Source of the DNA: CAYJBP01 sp964372025
GTDB taxonomy: Bacteria > Bacillota > Dehalobacteriia > UBA4068
Direction of reading: 5' to 3'
NCBI GenBank assembly: GCA_964372025.1
Contig: CAYJPF010000001.1
Span: 76,307-140,306, forward strand
DNA length: 64,000 nt
Both the position numbers and the translations under genes were made by a program. The notes under the pieces are model-generated. The model was given only the letters and a program-made list of their open reading frames with translations, had not been told where the DNA came from and did not search any database. This document shows, piece after piece, positions 16,333 to 24,545 of the stretch; positions within the stretch are counted from its first letter, which is position 1, and the number at the start of each line of letters is the position of its first letter.

Positions 16333-16536
16333 CTAATAAACCTCCGTTCTATCAAATTCAATAATTGTTCCATCAGGGACTTCTTTCCCCCTTGCTACAA
16401 ACCAATCTTTTACAAATTCTTCTAATTGTTTATGTTTTGTTTTAATTGGTATATTTTCTAATCTTGAGACCAATCTTTCATCAATGCTTATTTCAATTGC
16501 ATTTAAATCTTTAAAATAAGAAAATTTATAAACCAT
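16333..16536 (-). CDS. Unknown protein, 67 aa
   Basis: The start is placed at the ATG at 16536 (MVYKFSYFKD...), preceded by AAAGGGG. The ATG seven codons upstream overlaps the previous gene and has no RBS. A small acidic protein, no family. Confidence 0.6.
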   Translation of the reverse strand: MVYKFSYFKDLNAIEISIDERLVSRLENIPIKTKHKQLEEFVKDWFVARGKEVPDGTIIEFDRTEVY

Positions 16537-16543
16537 TGTAATT

Positions 16544-16918
16544 TCAACCCCTTTCATTTTGTTTCTTAATAAGACAAATATACAGTAAAAATATCAATAG
16601 TATCAGACCTATAACAGCCAAAGTTGCAATTAAGTACCCTATGATATACCATGGCGTTAAAAAAGCTAAAATAACATACATTATTCCCTGAAAAAGCCTC
16701 GTAGTGTATATCTCCATTTTTTCTATGATAAAAACATATGGACATAAAATAGAGTTTTTATATGCGTATAAAAATCTAAAAATAAATTTTAAATTAAAAA
16801 TATTTCTACAATATTGCATTTCATCTAGGATAGCCCCTATTTCCTCATTGAGACAATACACAGCATATCCAATCATGAATAAAAGTGGGAATACTATGAG
16901 TGCATATAATTCATCCAT
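16544..16918 (-). CDS. Membrane protein, 124 aa
   Basis: ATG after AGGAGGAGGTC. Hydrophobic segments at about 5-22, 75-95 and 97-116, with a Lys/Arg tail. No family recognised. Confidence 0.6.
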   Translation of the reverse strand: MDELYALIVFPLLFMIGYAVYCLNEEIGAILDEMQYCRNIFNLKFIFRFLYAYKNSILCPYVFIIEKMEIYTTRLFQGIMYVILAFLTPWYIIGYLIATLAVIGLILLIFLLYICLIKKQNERG

Positions 16919-16932
16919 ATTGACCTCCTCCT

Positions 16933-17904
16933 TTAATGAGCCATTAAATCTGCTTCATGCAATAGCTCTAATAGTTTAGCTGTTTCCTCTCCTAGCATCT
17001 CACGATGCTTCTCCAAACTCTGTTCTTTCATGTCGCTATAATTATAAGGCGACATATGCCATTGAATTAAATTTACAGCCTTTAAACATTCTGTATCTGT
17101 ATAGTTATAATAATATTTAAAATAAAATAAACTCATATATGCTCCCACTAAATGATGTTGATAAAAAGTGTAATATCCTTTTTTATCATTATATTCTTTG
17201 CAAAATGGTTTGCCTATATCATGAAAAAAAGTTGCATATACTAATATACTTCTATCTTTTTTTGATAATTCCATTATTTCGCTTGATAAGCAATTATATG
17301 CCTTAATCATATGATTCCCGATAGATAGTTTATGATGAGGATTGTCATGATTCATATGCATGCACTTTACTAAATCAATATAAGGATTGTAGATACATTT
17401 TAATGCATCCTCACTATATCCATCAAAATAATTATGCCCATCTGTAGTATGATAAGGAGACCATTCTATTTTTATATAATCCCACCCTTCATAATATTGA
17501 GGAATATAAATATTTTTATACATTTTTGTTATAACACTTGCATCAATAGTTCTATCTCTTGCATTGTTTCTCGTTAAGCACTCATCATATGTTGTTGCAA
17601 AGAAAGTGCAAACTTTGTTTACATTGGGTATATTTTCTATTGTTTTTAGAAAAGCCATGCGTCTTTTATAACTTATATTTGTTGCATCATAAATTGTATT
17701 TTCTCCATTTTTTAAACTTTCTATTACTCTTGAATGTAAAGTCCTAAAAACTTTATCATTATTAGTTTGATCATTTACATCTCCGCATAACTCTTCTCTG
17801 ATAGCATCTGAAGAATGAATTGTATAATTTTTAAATTCATCTTTTTTAGTATATGAGCTTTTCCCACTAGCTGGTATACCAACTAACATTATAAATTCAG
17901 TCAT
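16933..17904 (-). CDS. Polynucleotide kinase fused to an HD phosphohydrolase
   Basis: 323 residues, starting at the ATG at 17904 just after the previous stop, with GAAAGGATA as RBS. Walker A GIPASGKS (9-16), then SSDAIREEL and the R-rich DECLTRNNARDRT lid, match the kinase domain of PseT-like polynucleotide kinases. The C-terminal half has FFHDIGKPF (HD at 228-229) and downstream His residues of an HD-superfamily hydrolase. In T4 the second domain is a HAD phosphatase; here an HD domain takes that place. Likely end-healing of RNA or DNA breaks together with the RNA ligase at 32110. Confidence 0.85.
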   Translation of the reverse strand: MTEFIMLVGIPASGKSSYTKKDEFKNYTIHSSDAIREELCGDVNDQTNNDKVFRTLHSRVIESLKNGENTIYDATNISYKRRMAFLKTIENIPNVNKVCTFFATTYDECLTRNNARDRTIDASVITKMYKNIYIPQYYEGWDYIKIEWSPYHTTDGHNYFDGYSEDALKCIYNPYIDLVKCMHMNHDNPHHKLSIGNHMIKAYNCLSSEIMELSKKDRSILVYATFFHDIGKPFCKEYNDKKGYYTFYQHHLVGAYMSLFYFKYYYNYTDTECLKAVNLIQWHMSPYNYSDMKEQSLEKHREMLGEETAKLLELLHEADLMAH

Positions 17905-17906
17905 TT

Positions 17907-18674
17907 TCAATATCCTTTCTTTTGCATCCATTTGTGATAAAGACCGTCTTTCAATGTAAATAATTTTTCTGTCACTATTTTTCTACTAGCATTATCTAAC
18001 GTTGTTGTTAAATTCTTTTCCCAAATACAAATAAAATTCTCTGGCATTTGATATTCGCTACAAATAACAAAATTATTTTTACTTAATTCAATAGTTTTAT
18101 CTAAGTATTTACTAAAATTAAATTCTTCTTTCCCACAGTGTTTTAATTCATATGAAGTTGTTTTATCATATGGAGGATCTAAATATATAAAATTATTATC
18201 AAGATACTTGATATCAAAAAAATCTATATTTTTAAATTTGATATCTGTGATATTGTTAGATTGTTTCATTATATTTCTAATAGATTCATCTTGATAGTTT
18301 CTTGTTGTTCCAATTTTGGTGGTCGTTACTTTAGCATATCCTCCAAAGAATTTTGCATTATATGTGCACAAGAATCCTGCAAATCCAACCATCCAATCTG
18401 GAAATTCATCTTTATTGTTTTTTACCTTGTCGTATTGTTCTTTTGTTAGATAAATTCGTGATAAATCTAATCCTCTTTGCACTTCTCTCCATAATGCAAT
18501 AAGATATTGATTTGAATCAAATCCTTGTTTTAATTTACAATTGATTTTTTCAATAATTGCACAGCTTCCAACAAATGGTTCTATATATGATTTAATATTA
18601 TTATCATCTATACAATCTTGTATGAATGGCACAATTAAATTTGATATTCTTTCTTTACTGCCAATATATTTCAT
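17907..18674 (-). CDS. D12-class adenine-specific DNA methyltransferase
   Basis: 255 residues after AAAGGAG. MKYIGSKERI...EPFVGSCAI is SAM motif I of Dam/D12 enzymes, and FIYLDPPY is the catalytic DPPY motif. Length and order are normal for a Dam/M.DpnII-like N6-adenine methyltransferase. No endonuclease is adjacent, so it is probably an orphan protecting phage DNA or regulating it. Confidence 0.9.
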   Translation of the reverse strand: MKYIGSKERISNLIVPFIQDCIDDNNIKSYIEPFVGSCAIIEKINCKLKQGFDSNQYLIALWREVQRGLDLSRIYLTKEQYDKVKNNKDEFPDWMVGFAGFLCTYNAKFFGGYAKVTTTKIGTTRNYQDESIRNIMKQSNNITDIKFKNIDFFDIKYLDNNFIYLDPPYDKTTSYELKHCGKEEFNFSKYLDKTIELSKNNFVICSEYQMPENFICIWEKNLTTTLDNASRKIVTEKLFTLKDGLYHKWMQKKGY

Positions 18675-18874
18675 TTTAATTCTCCTTTCTTTAATGCAAA
18701 GATAAATTGCTCTCGAAGTACTTTTATAGCTATATCCACACTCTTATAAAGACTGCGATTTTCTTCATTATCATTTTCAATATTTAGTTCTTCCCCTGTC
18801 ATTGGATCAAAAGTCATCATCGCTTGCAAGTATTCTAAGTCTAATATTGCTTTTTCTATATCTTCTTTATACAC
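18671..18874 (-). CDS. Unknown protein, 67 aa
   Basis: GTG start after AGAGGAGATT; its stop overlaps the methyltransferase start by four bases. Helical and acidic (MYKEDIEKAILDLEYLQAMM...). No recognised family. Confidence 0.6.
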   Translation of the reverse strand: MYKEDIEKAILDLEYLQAMMTFDPMTGEELNIENDNEENRSLYKSVDIAIKVLREQFIFALKKGELK

Positions 18875-18876
18875 GC

Positions 18877-19209
18877 TTAATCTCCTCTCTTTACTTTTAA
18901 TATAGATGAATTTACAATTCCATCTCCGTCGTGGTCATATTCACCATTATGCCACTTTCTTAACTCTTCTCCATATTCCCAACATTTAACTAAAAATTGT
19001 ATAGCCATATTATATTGAAATCCTGTAAATCCTTCTGTATCAGCATCATATGATGCCTGTTTAGCCACATCAGACAGTTTTTCTCCATTATCAATCTTTC
19101 TTTCCATTGCATTAGCCCATTGTTCAGCATATCTTAAAACAGCTCTTCCATATCCATCTGTATTAACTTCTACATATTTATCATATACCTCTTTGTTTAA
19201 AATTTTCAT
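18877..19209 (-). CDS. Unknown protein, 110 aa
   Basis: ATG after GAAAGGAAAAT. Soluble and helical, with KWHNGEYDHDGDG near the end. No confident family; neighbours suggest an accessory role. Confidence 0.6.
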   Translation of the reverse strand: MKILNKEVYDKYVEVNTDGYGRAVLRYAEQWANAMERKIDNGEKLSDVAKQASYDADTEGFTGFQYNMAIQFLVKCWEYGEELRKWHNGEYDHDGDGIVNSSILKVKRGD

Positions 19210-19727
19210 TTTATTTTCCTTTCTTTTAAATTTGCAATTCTATAACACATTTCCACAACTTTGTCTTTTCCTAACACTTTTATAATGTCTCTCATATACT
19301 TTGATTTTGTTCCGTCAGGTAGTTCTACTCCAAATGTAAATACTCTATTTAGATGATTTTCTCGAACGCAAGGAACATACTTTTTAGAGTCTTCTGATTC
19401 ATTTGGATCAATTGTGACGTCATCTCTCCAATCTAGGGGGCAATACTTTTCGCATCTCTCTAACTTTACTCTATATACACCACAAGCAGAAGTATAATGA
19501 CAAAGGTATTCGTTATTTTTAATGACTCTATGAGATAATGCACTTCTAGGATCTAGCTCTTTAGTATGTACGTACTCATTCTCTATATTTGCCATAGTTA
19601 TAGGAAATACAGGGTGTTCTATTTCTCTAAAATCTTTTACTTTCTTTACATATCTCGCTATCCATTTCCACTTTCTTCTGTGTTCTTTGATATAAAACTC
19701 TTTATAAAGTAAATCTACACAGCTCAT
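19206..19727 (-). CDS. REHR-type Cys protein
   Basis: 173 residues; the start at 19727 has GTGGAGGTTAATT. Shares YIKEHRRKWKWIARYVKK near the N-terminus and EMCYRIANL at the C-terminus with the 11826 and 29053 proteins, plus a central Cys/Asp segment (ERCEKYCPLDWRDD). A third family member with unknown function. Confidence 0.65.
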   Translation of the reverse strand: MSCVDLLYKEFYIKEHRRKWKWIARYVKKVKDFREIEHPVFPITMANIENEYVHTKELDPRSALSHRVIKNNEYLCHYTSACGVYRVKLERCEKYCPLDWRDDVTIDPNESEDSKKYVPCVRENHLNRVFTFGVELPDGTKSKYMRDIIKVLGKDKVVEMCYRIANLKERKIK

Positions 19728-19745
19728 AATTAACCTCCACATACT

Positions 19746-20441
19746 CTATTTAATTTTTATCCTAGCAATTTGTATTGCTAACTTATAAATTTTCCCGTGC
19801 TCACTGTCTCCGTGAGTTTCCTCCACTCTTTTTTCAAACTCATCTATCGTTCCTAAAAAACAGCCACAAGAAACCTCTATGCCTAGCTTTGATTTAAAAA
19901 AAGTACTTGTTCCGTTTCTGCTACCTATTTTACTTATCCAATAAACTTCAGCATTACCTGAAACTTTAGCATTGCCTGAAACTTTAGCATTGCCTGAAAC
20001 CCAAACATCTCCTGAAACTTCAGCATTATCTAAAACCCAAGCATTACCTGAAACTTTAGCATTACCTGAAACTTTAGCATTGCCTGAAACTTTAGCATTG
20101 CCTGAAACCCAAACATCTCCTGAAACTTCAGCATTATCTAAAACCCAAGCATTACCTGAAACTTTAGCATTGCCTGAAACTTTAGCATCACCTGAAATCC
20201 AAGCGTCACACGAAACTTCAACATTGTCTGAAATCCAAGCGTCATCATAGACTTCAGCATCTCCATAGATTTTAGCATCACCTGAAACCCAAGCATTGCC
20301 AGTTTGACTTAAATTTTCTTCTTTTTCAATAAATCCCCCTAGCTCCCCCTTTTCGATATCTCTAAATGATTTAAGTGCTTCAATTCTATATAAGGTTTTG
20401 CCGAATAGCATTTTAGTTTCTTCTGTTAATCTATATTTCAT
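19746..20441 (-). CDS. Beta-helix repeat protein (hexapeptide-like)
   Basis: 231 residues after GAAAGGAGAAAT. The N-terminal cap (LYRIEALKSFRDIEKGELGG) precedes about 20 six-residue units of the type GNAKVS/GDAWIS (about 45-165), a left-handed beta-helix pattern seen in many phage proteins of unknown function. A C-terminal domain (CGCFLGTIDEFEKRVEETHG) follows. The DNA carries 18-bp units and a longer repeated block, so the copy number is likely to vary by recombination. Confidence 0.75.
   Translation of the reverse strand: MKYRLTEETKMLFGKTLYRIEALKSFRDIEKGELGGFIEKEENLSQTGNAWVSGDAKIYGDAEVYDDAWISDNVEVSCDAWISGDAKVSGNAKVSGNAWVLDNAEVSGDVWVSGNAKVSGNAKVSGNAKVSGNAWVLDNAEVSGDVWVSGNAKVSGNAKVSGNAEVYWISKIGSRNGTSTFFKSKLGIEVSCGCFLGTIDEFEKRVEETHGDSEHGKIYKLAIQIARIKIK
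19950..20300. repeat. Tandem repeat block inside the beta-helix gene
   Basis: Repeated 18-bp units (gcctgaaactttagcatt and variants), including a block of roughly 110 bp present twice. The repeats also keep a spurious opposite-strand frame open. Confidence 0.85.
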
Positions 20442-20465
20442 TTTATTTCTCCTTTCAATATATTA

Positions 20466-20723
20466 TTATAAATCTTCAAAATAATCAAAATCACTATCAA
20501 AACTAAGAACAGGTGTAAAGATGCCATATTTGTCAAACCTACCTATTATATAAATATAGTAATCGTAATCTTCATTGCATTTTTGTAATACGATATTATT
20601 TCTATCATATCCAAAATACCAGTCTGGACTATCTTTAATTTCATAATAATTATTATTGTAAGTACTTTTATCTTTTAAATGCTTAATATGATTTTTTGGT
20701 ATCTGTATTTCCAATTTTATCAT
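20466..20723 (-). CDS. Unknown protein, 85 aa
   Basis: ATG after GGAGAGGAGATT. Beta-rich and acidic, Tyr/Asp rich (CNEDYDYYIYIIGRFD). First gene of the operon behind the element at 20774-20812. Confidence 0.6.
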   Translation of the reverse strand: MIKLEIQIPKNHIKHLKDKSTYNNNYYEIKDSPDWYFGYDRNNIVLQKCNEDYDYYIYIIGRFDKYGIFTPVLSFDSDFDYFEDL

Positions 20724-20773
20724 TTTAATCTCCTCTCCAAAATTATTTATTGTTAACGTTTATTTATGTATTA

Positions 20774-20802
20774 AGTATATCATAAAAAAAAGGTGTTGTC
20801 AA
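20774..20802 (-). promoter_or_regulatory. Promoter embedded in a terminator (copy 2)
   Basis: TTGACA (20797-20802), 17 bp, TATACT (20774-20779), nearly identical to the element at 13391. Confidence 0.8.
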
Positions 20803-20812
20803 CACCTTTTTT
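20784..20812. terminator. Bidirectional terminator overlapping a promoter (copy 2)
   Basis: GGTGTTG (20792-20798) and CAACACC (20800-20806) with flanking A- and T-runs. Confidence 0.8.
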
Positions 20813-20827
20813 AAAGTTTTTTATTAT

Positions 20828-21562
20828 TTAATAGCCATTTCTTTTATTATATTCTACTCTTTTGTTGTGTTCTGCAATAGCATCTTCTAAACTTACAAAT
20901 ATATTTTCAGAATATATAAAATCATCATAATTATCAGAGGCTTCAACCTCATAGGTCTTAATTCTATAATAATGCATTTTTGCAGGTAAGAATTCACCAA
21001 TTGTTAAAATTTCACCATACAATATTTTATTTTTATGGAAATAATATACTTTTTGCCCAAGATTAAATTTAGGGGCTTCTGCAAAGTTATTATCTAAAGC
21101 TTCTTTATATTTTTCAAACATACATTCTATTTCTGCTCGACAAAATGCTTCATCACAAATATGCCCTCCTAGATAAGAATCTCCTAAAACAATAACCTTA
21201 TCAATATCAATTTCCATTTCACACTTAATCATTTGCTCTAAAGTATATATAGCATTATCAATTATAATTGCATCATATTTCATACCTCTAATGTTTGCTG
21301 TAGGACTGACAAACTCTATGTTATTAATATTTTCAAATCCCGACATATTAACATGTTTTTTTACATAATCAGATGTTGCTCTGCTAAATGAAATAAATAT
21401 AGTTTTTTTATGAGAAGCACTCATTTTAACTAAGTCTGTTGTTACTCCACTTTTTCTAGGTAAGACATATGTTTTTGGTAAACCATACGTCTTATTTGTG
21501 TAATAACAATAACATCTTTTCCCCCTACTGTCGAAATATCTTCCACACTCATTACATCTCAT
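20828..21562 (-). CDS. Unknown protein with N-terminal zinc knuckle
   Basis: 244 residues after AAGGAGATT. Starts MRCNECGRYF...KRCYCYY (possible Cys4 site). A Rossmann-like part follows, with PRKSGVTTDLV where a Walker A would sit and DAIIIDN as a B-like strand, so it may be a degenerate P-loop ATPase. The C-terminal third (about 175-244) looks like a small beta barrel. Function not assigned. Confidence 0.55.
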   Translation of the reverse strand: MRCNECGRYFDSRGKRCYCYYTNKTYGLPKTYVLPRKSGVTTDLVKMSASHKKTIFISFSRATSDYVKKHVNMSGFENINNIEFVSPTANIRGMKYDAIIIDNAIYTLEQMIKCEMEIDIDKVIVLGDSYLGGHICDEAFCRAEIECMFEKYKEALDNNFAEAPKFNLGQKVYYFHKNKILYGEILTIGEFLPAKMHYYRIKTYEVEASDNYDDFIYSENIFVSLEDAIAEHNKRVEYNKRNGY

Positions 21563-22212
21563 TTCCTAATCTCCTTTTCTACTTCTTTCTTTTTTAAATG
21601 AAAATACTTTCCAGTTATTTTCCTATAAGATTTATATTTTTCAAAACTATTCATCTCAAAATGTCTTTTCACTTTGTTAGATTTTTTAATTTTCTTCATT
21701 ATTCTATCAGCTCTAGCCCATTTGGTACGATAATCTTTTCTGTCCTTTATATCAATATGGTTAACAAATTTAAATATAAATTCATATTCTTCATCTGTGC
21801 AAAATTCTTTGATTTCATCTATTCGTCTTTGAAATTCATCTTGGTTGTCAAATTTAGCAAAATCATCTTTTTTGTCTGCAATCAATTCTTGCAATTCTAC
21901 TTCTAATTCTCCAACTTGAACAGCTTTATTTAAAGAAACGAAATCACTTGGCATTGAATTTCGCATAGGACTTACTCCACAATATTTTAAAAAATTTTGA
22001 ATATACCCTTTTATATACATTCTTGCATAAGTTCCAAATTTAAATCCTTTCGTTGCATCATATTTGAATGTTGCATGGCAAAGTCCTTCTAATCCTGCTT
22101 GAATAATATCATCTTCGAAAGAACGTAAATTTTTATATTTTAAATAATCTTGAACTATTTTTAATACTAATTTGTAATTATCTTCAACTATTTTACGTTG
22201 AATATCATTCAT
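21559..22212 (-). CDS. Sigma-70-family-like factor
   Basis: 217 residues, start at 22212 after AAAGGAAG. Residues 8-70 (VLKIVQDYLKY...DDIIQAGLEGL...YDATKGFKFGTYA) match sigma region 2, including the DDIIQAGLEGL signature. The C-terminal half is basic and helical but region 4 is not obvious. It could direct RNA polymerase to later phage promoters. A second sigma-like gene is at 33468-34025. Confidence 0.8.
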   Translation of the reverse strand: MNDIQRKIVEDNYKLVLKIVQDYLKYKNLRSFEDDIIQAGLEGLCHATFKYDATKGFKFGTYARMYIKGYIQNFLKYCGVSPMRNSMPSDFVSLNKAVQVGELEVELQELIADKKDDFAKFDNQDEFQRRIDEIKEFCTDEEYEFIFKFVNHIDIKDRKDYRTKWARADRIMKKIKKSNKVKRHFEMNSFEKYKSYRKITGKYFHLKKKEVEKEIRK

Positions 22213-22244
22213 CTTTCTTCCTTTAGGTATCATTTTTAATTATA

Positions 22245-22763
22245 TTATTCACCCTTTCTTTCAACCGTGATGATAGTGTCATTCTTACTTCCACCATGAG
22301 GGACAAGTAGCACTTCTATCATTTCAAAATTTCTTTTTTTACCAACTCCATTACTATTCCAACCACAACATATTGCAATTCCATCTGATTTCAAAATTCT
22401 CTGTATTTCATCTAAGTGTCTTGCCCTCCAAGATGATTGAGTGTCCTCTTGGGTTACTGTCTTTCCAAAACCTTTATAGCATTCTACTACCTGCCTTAAT
22501 GAATATGGAGGATCGTATAATACCAAATCTGCACTGTCTGTTTCAATCTGCTTTAAAAAGTCAAGAGCATCAAGATGATAGTCTGTATTATATTCGGGAT
22601 TTAAATCATTTGTAATTGTACCATATTTACAATTATTAGCAAAAGGGTCAATGATTATTGCGTTCTCAGGGATATTGGCAATGTATCTTTCTACAATCTC
22701 TTTTATAGGCTTTACAGTAAATGTATTTTTATTAGACATACTCCAAATTCTATTTATTATCAA
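22245..22763 (-). CDS. DNA methyltransferase-like protein (DPPY)
   Basis: 172 residues, TTG start overlapping the previous stop with GGGAGAGGAAT as RBS. Begins with a WSMSNKNTFTVKPI segment and IIDPFANN (motif I-like), then ADLVLYDPPYSL (catalytic) and a C-terminal Rossmann half. A short N6/N4-type methyltransferase as seen in phages. Target unknown. Confidence 0.78.
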   Translation of the reverse strand: MIINRIWSMSNKNTFTVKPIKEIVERYIANIPENAIIIDPFANNCKYGTITNDLNPEYNTDYHLDALDFLKQIETDSADLVLYDPPYSLRQVVECYKGFGKTVTQEDTQSSWRARHLDEIQRILKSDGIAICCGWNSNGVGKKRNFEMIEVLLVPHGGSKNDTIITVERKGE

Positions 22764-23125
22764 TTATATTCCTCTCCCTTCCCTTTGACGAGTATAGTAT
22801 TTTTATTACTATCATTTTTCATACATTCGTTTAGCATATTATAATATTCTATTTTAAGTTCAATATGTTCCTTTATTCTATTGTCGAAATATTTAGCTAC
22901 AAATTCAATATTATCTTCATCTTTATTATTAGTCTCAAAAGTCCAATGCTCTCCTCGTGGATATATATCTCCATTGTGAGTAAGTAACCAATAATAATAT
23001 CCGTCATTATAAGAATGATCATCTTCTCTTTCGAGGTATCCTATATATCCTTCGCATTTTTTATCAGCATAGTTGATATAAACATCGTATGACTCTTTTG
23101 CATAATTTGGTTTTTTATAAATCAT
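22760..23125 (-). CDS. Unknown protein, 121 aa
   Basis: ATG after GAAAGGAAAAT; overlaps both neighbours slightly. Tyr/Asp-rich soluble protein without a recognised domain. Confidence 0.6.
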   Translation of the reverse strand: MIYKKPNYAKESYDVYINYADKKCEGYIGYLEREDDHSYNDGYYYWLLTHNGDIYPRGEHWTFETNNKDEDNIEFVAKYFDNRIKEHIELKIEYYNMLNECMKNDSNKNTILVKGKGEEYN

Positions 23126-23399
23126 AATTTATTTTCCTTTCAATTGTGAATTTTCCCCTAATTACAGTTCCATCATCAAATTGGATATATCCCTCGTCTC
23201 CATGCCCACAACATGCATTTGTAACATTCCCCAGATTAGAGATGCAAAAATCATGACCATCCTGAGAAGATGGATTTCCACAATTAACACATTTCATCTC
23301 ATCTACTGATTCTATTTCTTTTTTGGTATTGAAATGAAACCATTTATTTGTCGCTATATCATAATAACATTTATTGCCTTTGATATATGAAATAATCAT
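23115..23399 (-). CDS. Small zinc-binding protein, 94 aa
   Basis: ATG after AGGAGGTG. MKCVNCGNPSSQDGHDFC and a later CCGHGDEG give a Cys/His cluster that looks like a zinc site. Upstream of it lies a perfect 20-bp palindrome (23418-23437) that could be an operator. Function unknown. Confidence 0.6.
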   Translation of the reverse strand: MIISYIKGNKCYYDIATNKWFHFNTKKEIESVDEMKCVNCGNPSSQDGHDFCISNLGNVTNACCGHGDEGYIQFDDGTVIRGKFTIERKINYDL

Positions 23400-23417
23400 A
23401 TTTTTTCACCTCCTAAA

Positions 23418-23437
23418 AACGTTGAAATTTCAACGTT
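23418..23437. promoter_or_regulatory. Perfect 20-bp palindrome upstream of the 23115-23399 gene
   Basis: AACGTTGAAATTTCAACGTT, immediately 5' of the RBS on the minus strand. A candidate repressor site or RNA hairpin over the ribosome site; a TATACT-like box lies about 15-20 bp upstream, without a clear -35. Confidence 0.5.
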
Positions 23438-23461
23438 CAATTTGCACATAAAAGTATAATT

Positions 23462-24049
23462 TTAATTTATAATAATTTCTTCTTCTGTAACTGTATTTAT
23501 AATTCTAAATGGTCTCTGCACGCCACAAGAATGTTGTTCAGCAGATGATAATGCCAATTCTATCTTTTTAGGGATATCCATATCCATATCTTTTGTAGTA
23601 ATTAAGCTACCCATAGCTATATCTTCGCCACATCCAACAGAGCAAAACCCCAACTGTGGCTCTAATACAGAATAATCATCTTGTATTTTAAATAATTTAT
23701 TTTTAGCTCCAATAATAAAGGTTGCTCCTTTATTCATGTCATTTTCAAAACATATTCCATCTTTGAACAAACTTCTTACTTTTGGAATAAATTTTGTCAC
23801 CATATACTTATGGTTGATTTCTGGCGGTTCATAAGTTTCCAATTTGTCAAATAAATTTTCTGAGTATTTTAGCAAATCAATATGTCTAAATGTGCTTGTT
23901 GACCCCATTATTACATCTTTCAAAGTATCATTTCTAAAAACTTTCGATGAGTTTTGAACAGCTTTTGTATAGCCATTGCTACCTAAGCTATCTCCACCAA
24001 TCCAAACTGAATCATTTTCTTTATCGAAATATCCTATTATACAAGTCAT
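23462..24049 (-). CDS. Proteasome beta/HslV-like Ntn hydrolase
   Basis: 195 residues after AAAGGAG. MTCIIGYF...IGGDS at the start places a Thr right after the initiator Met, as in self-exposing Ntn proteases. GGDSLGS then matches the conserved Asp strand, and SSKVFRND offers the Lys33-equivalent. Length fits a proteasome-like subunit. Known relatives include HslV, bacterial proteasome beta and Anbu-type proteins. No AAA unfoldase is adjacent; whether it is active or assembled is unknown. Confidence 0.75.
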   Translation of the reverse strand: MTCIIGYFDKENDSVWIGGDSLGSNGYTKAVQNSSKVFRNDTLKDVIMGSTSTFRHIDLLKYSENLFDKLETYEPPEINHKYMVTKFIPKVRSLFKDGICFENDMNKGATFIIGAKNKLFKIQDDYSVLEPQLGFCSVGCGEDIAMGSLITTKDMDMDIPKKIELALSSAEQHSCGVQRPFRIINTVTEEEIIIN

Positions 24050-24052
24050 AAA

Positions 24053-24544
24053 TCACACTCCTTTATTTTTATGTTCGCAGTATATATTTGTAACATCTAT
24101 TGCTTTATATTCACCTGATGAACACTTTATTATTTGATAATATCTAGGTTTTTCTTTGACATCATTTGTTTTCATACGCTCATGTGTCTCAATCACCCTA
24201 TTTTCTTTATCTACTATTTTGCACTGTAAATTTCTGTTGGAAATATACACTTTATTTAATCTTATAGAAATCTCATCTGCAAATACACACAATGTGTTAA
24301 AGCCAGTGTTCAGATCGTAGGTGTATTCAAAATAATATCCATCAGTATTATTTTTGATAAAATTTAAATATTCTTCTATTTTTTCTATTTTGTTATTAGT
24401 ATGATTACGTGCAAATGTGGCGTCTATTTTCATTTCTCGCTTTATTTCTTTCTCTAATTTTCCGACTATATTTATAGCTATAACCAGTGATGTTATTGCT
24501 AAAACAGCAGAAATAGAACAAGCAATTATTACATATGTTATCAT
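24053..24544 (-). CDS. Membrane-anchored protein, paralogue of the 6182-6649 gene
   Basis: 163 residues; an N-terminal membrane segment (about 4-27), a coiled linker, and the C-terminal YYQIIKCSSGEYKAIDVTN signature shared with the 6182-6649 protein. Function unknown. Confidence 0.65.
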   Translation of the reverse strand: MITYVIIACSISAVLAITSLVIAINIVGKLEKEIKREMKIDATFARNHTNNKIEKIEEYLNFIKNNTDGYYFEYTYDLNTGFNTLCVFADEISIRLNKVYISNRNLQCKIVDKENRVIETHERMKTNDVKEKPRYYQIIKCSSGEYKAIDVTNIYCEHKNKGV

Positions 24545-24545
24545 A

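Noticed and set aside
19972..20250. Repetitive frame on the plus strand opposite the beta-helix gene
   Set aside because: It is the antisense of the 18-bp repeats, which avoid stops by periodicity. No RBS.
19950..20300. CRISPR array
   Set aside because: The repeats are in frame with a beta-helix coding pattern.
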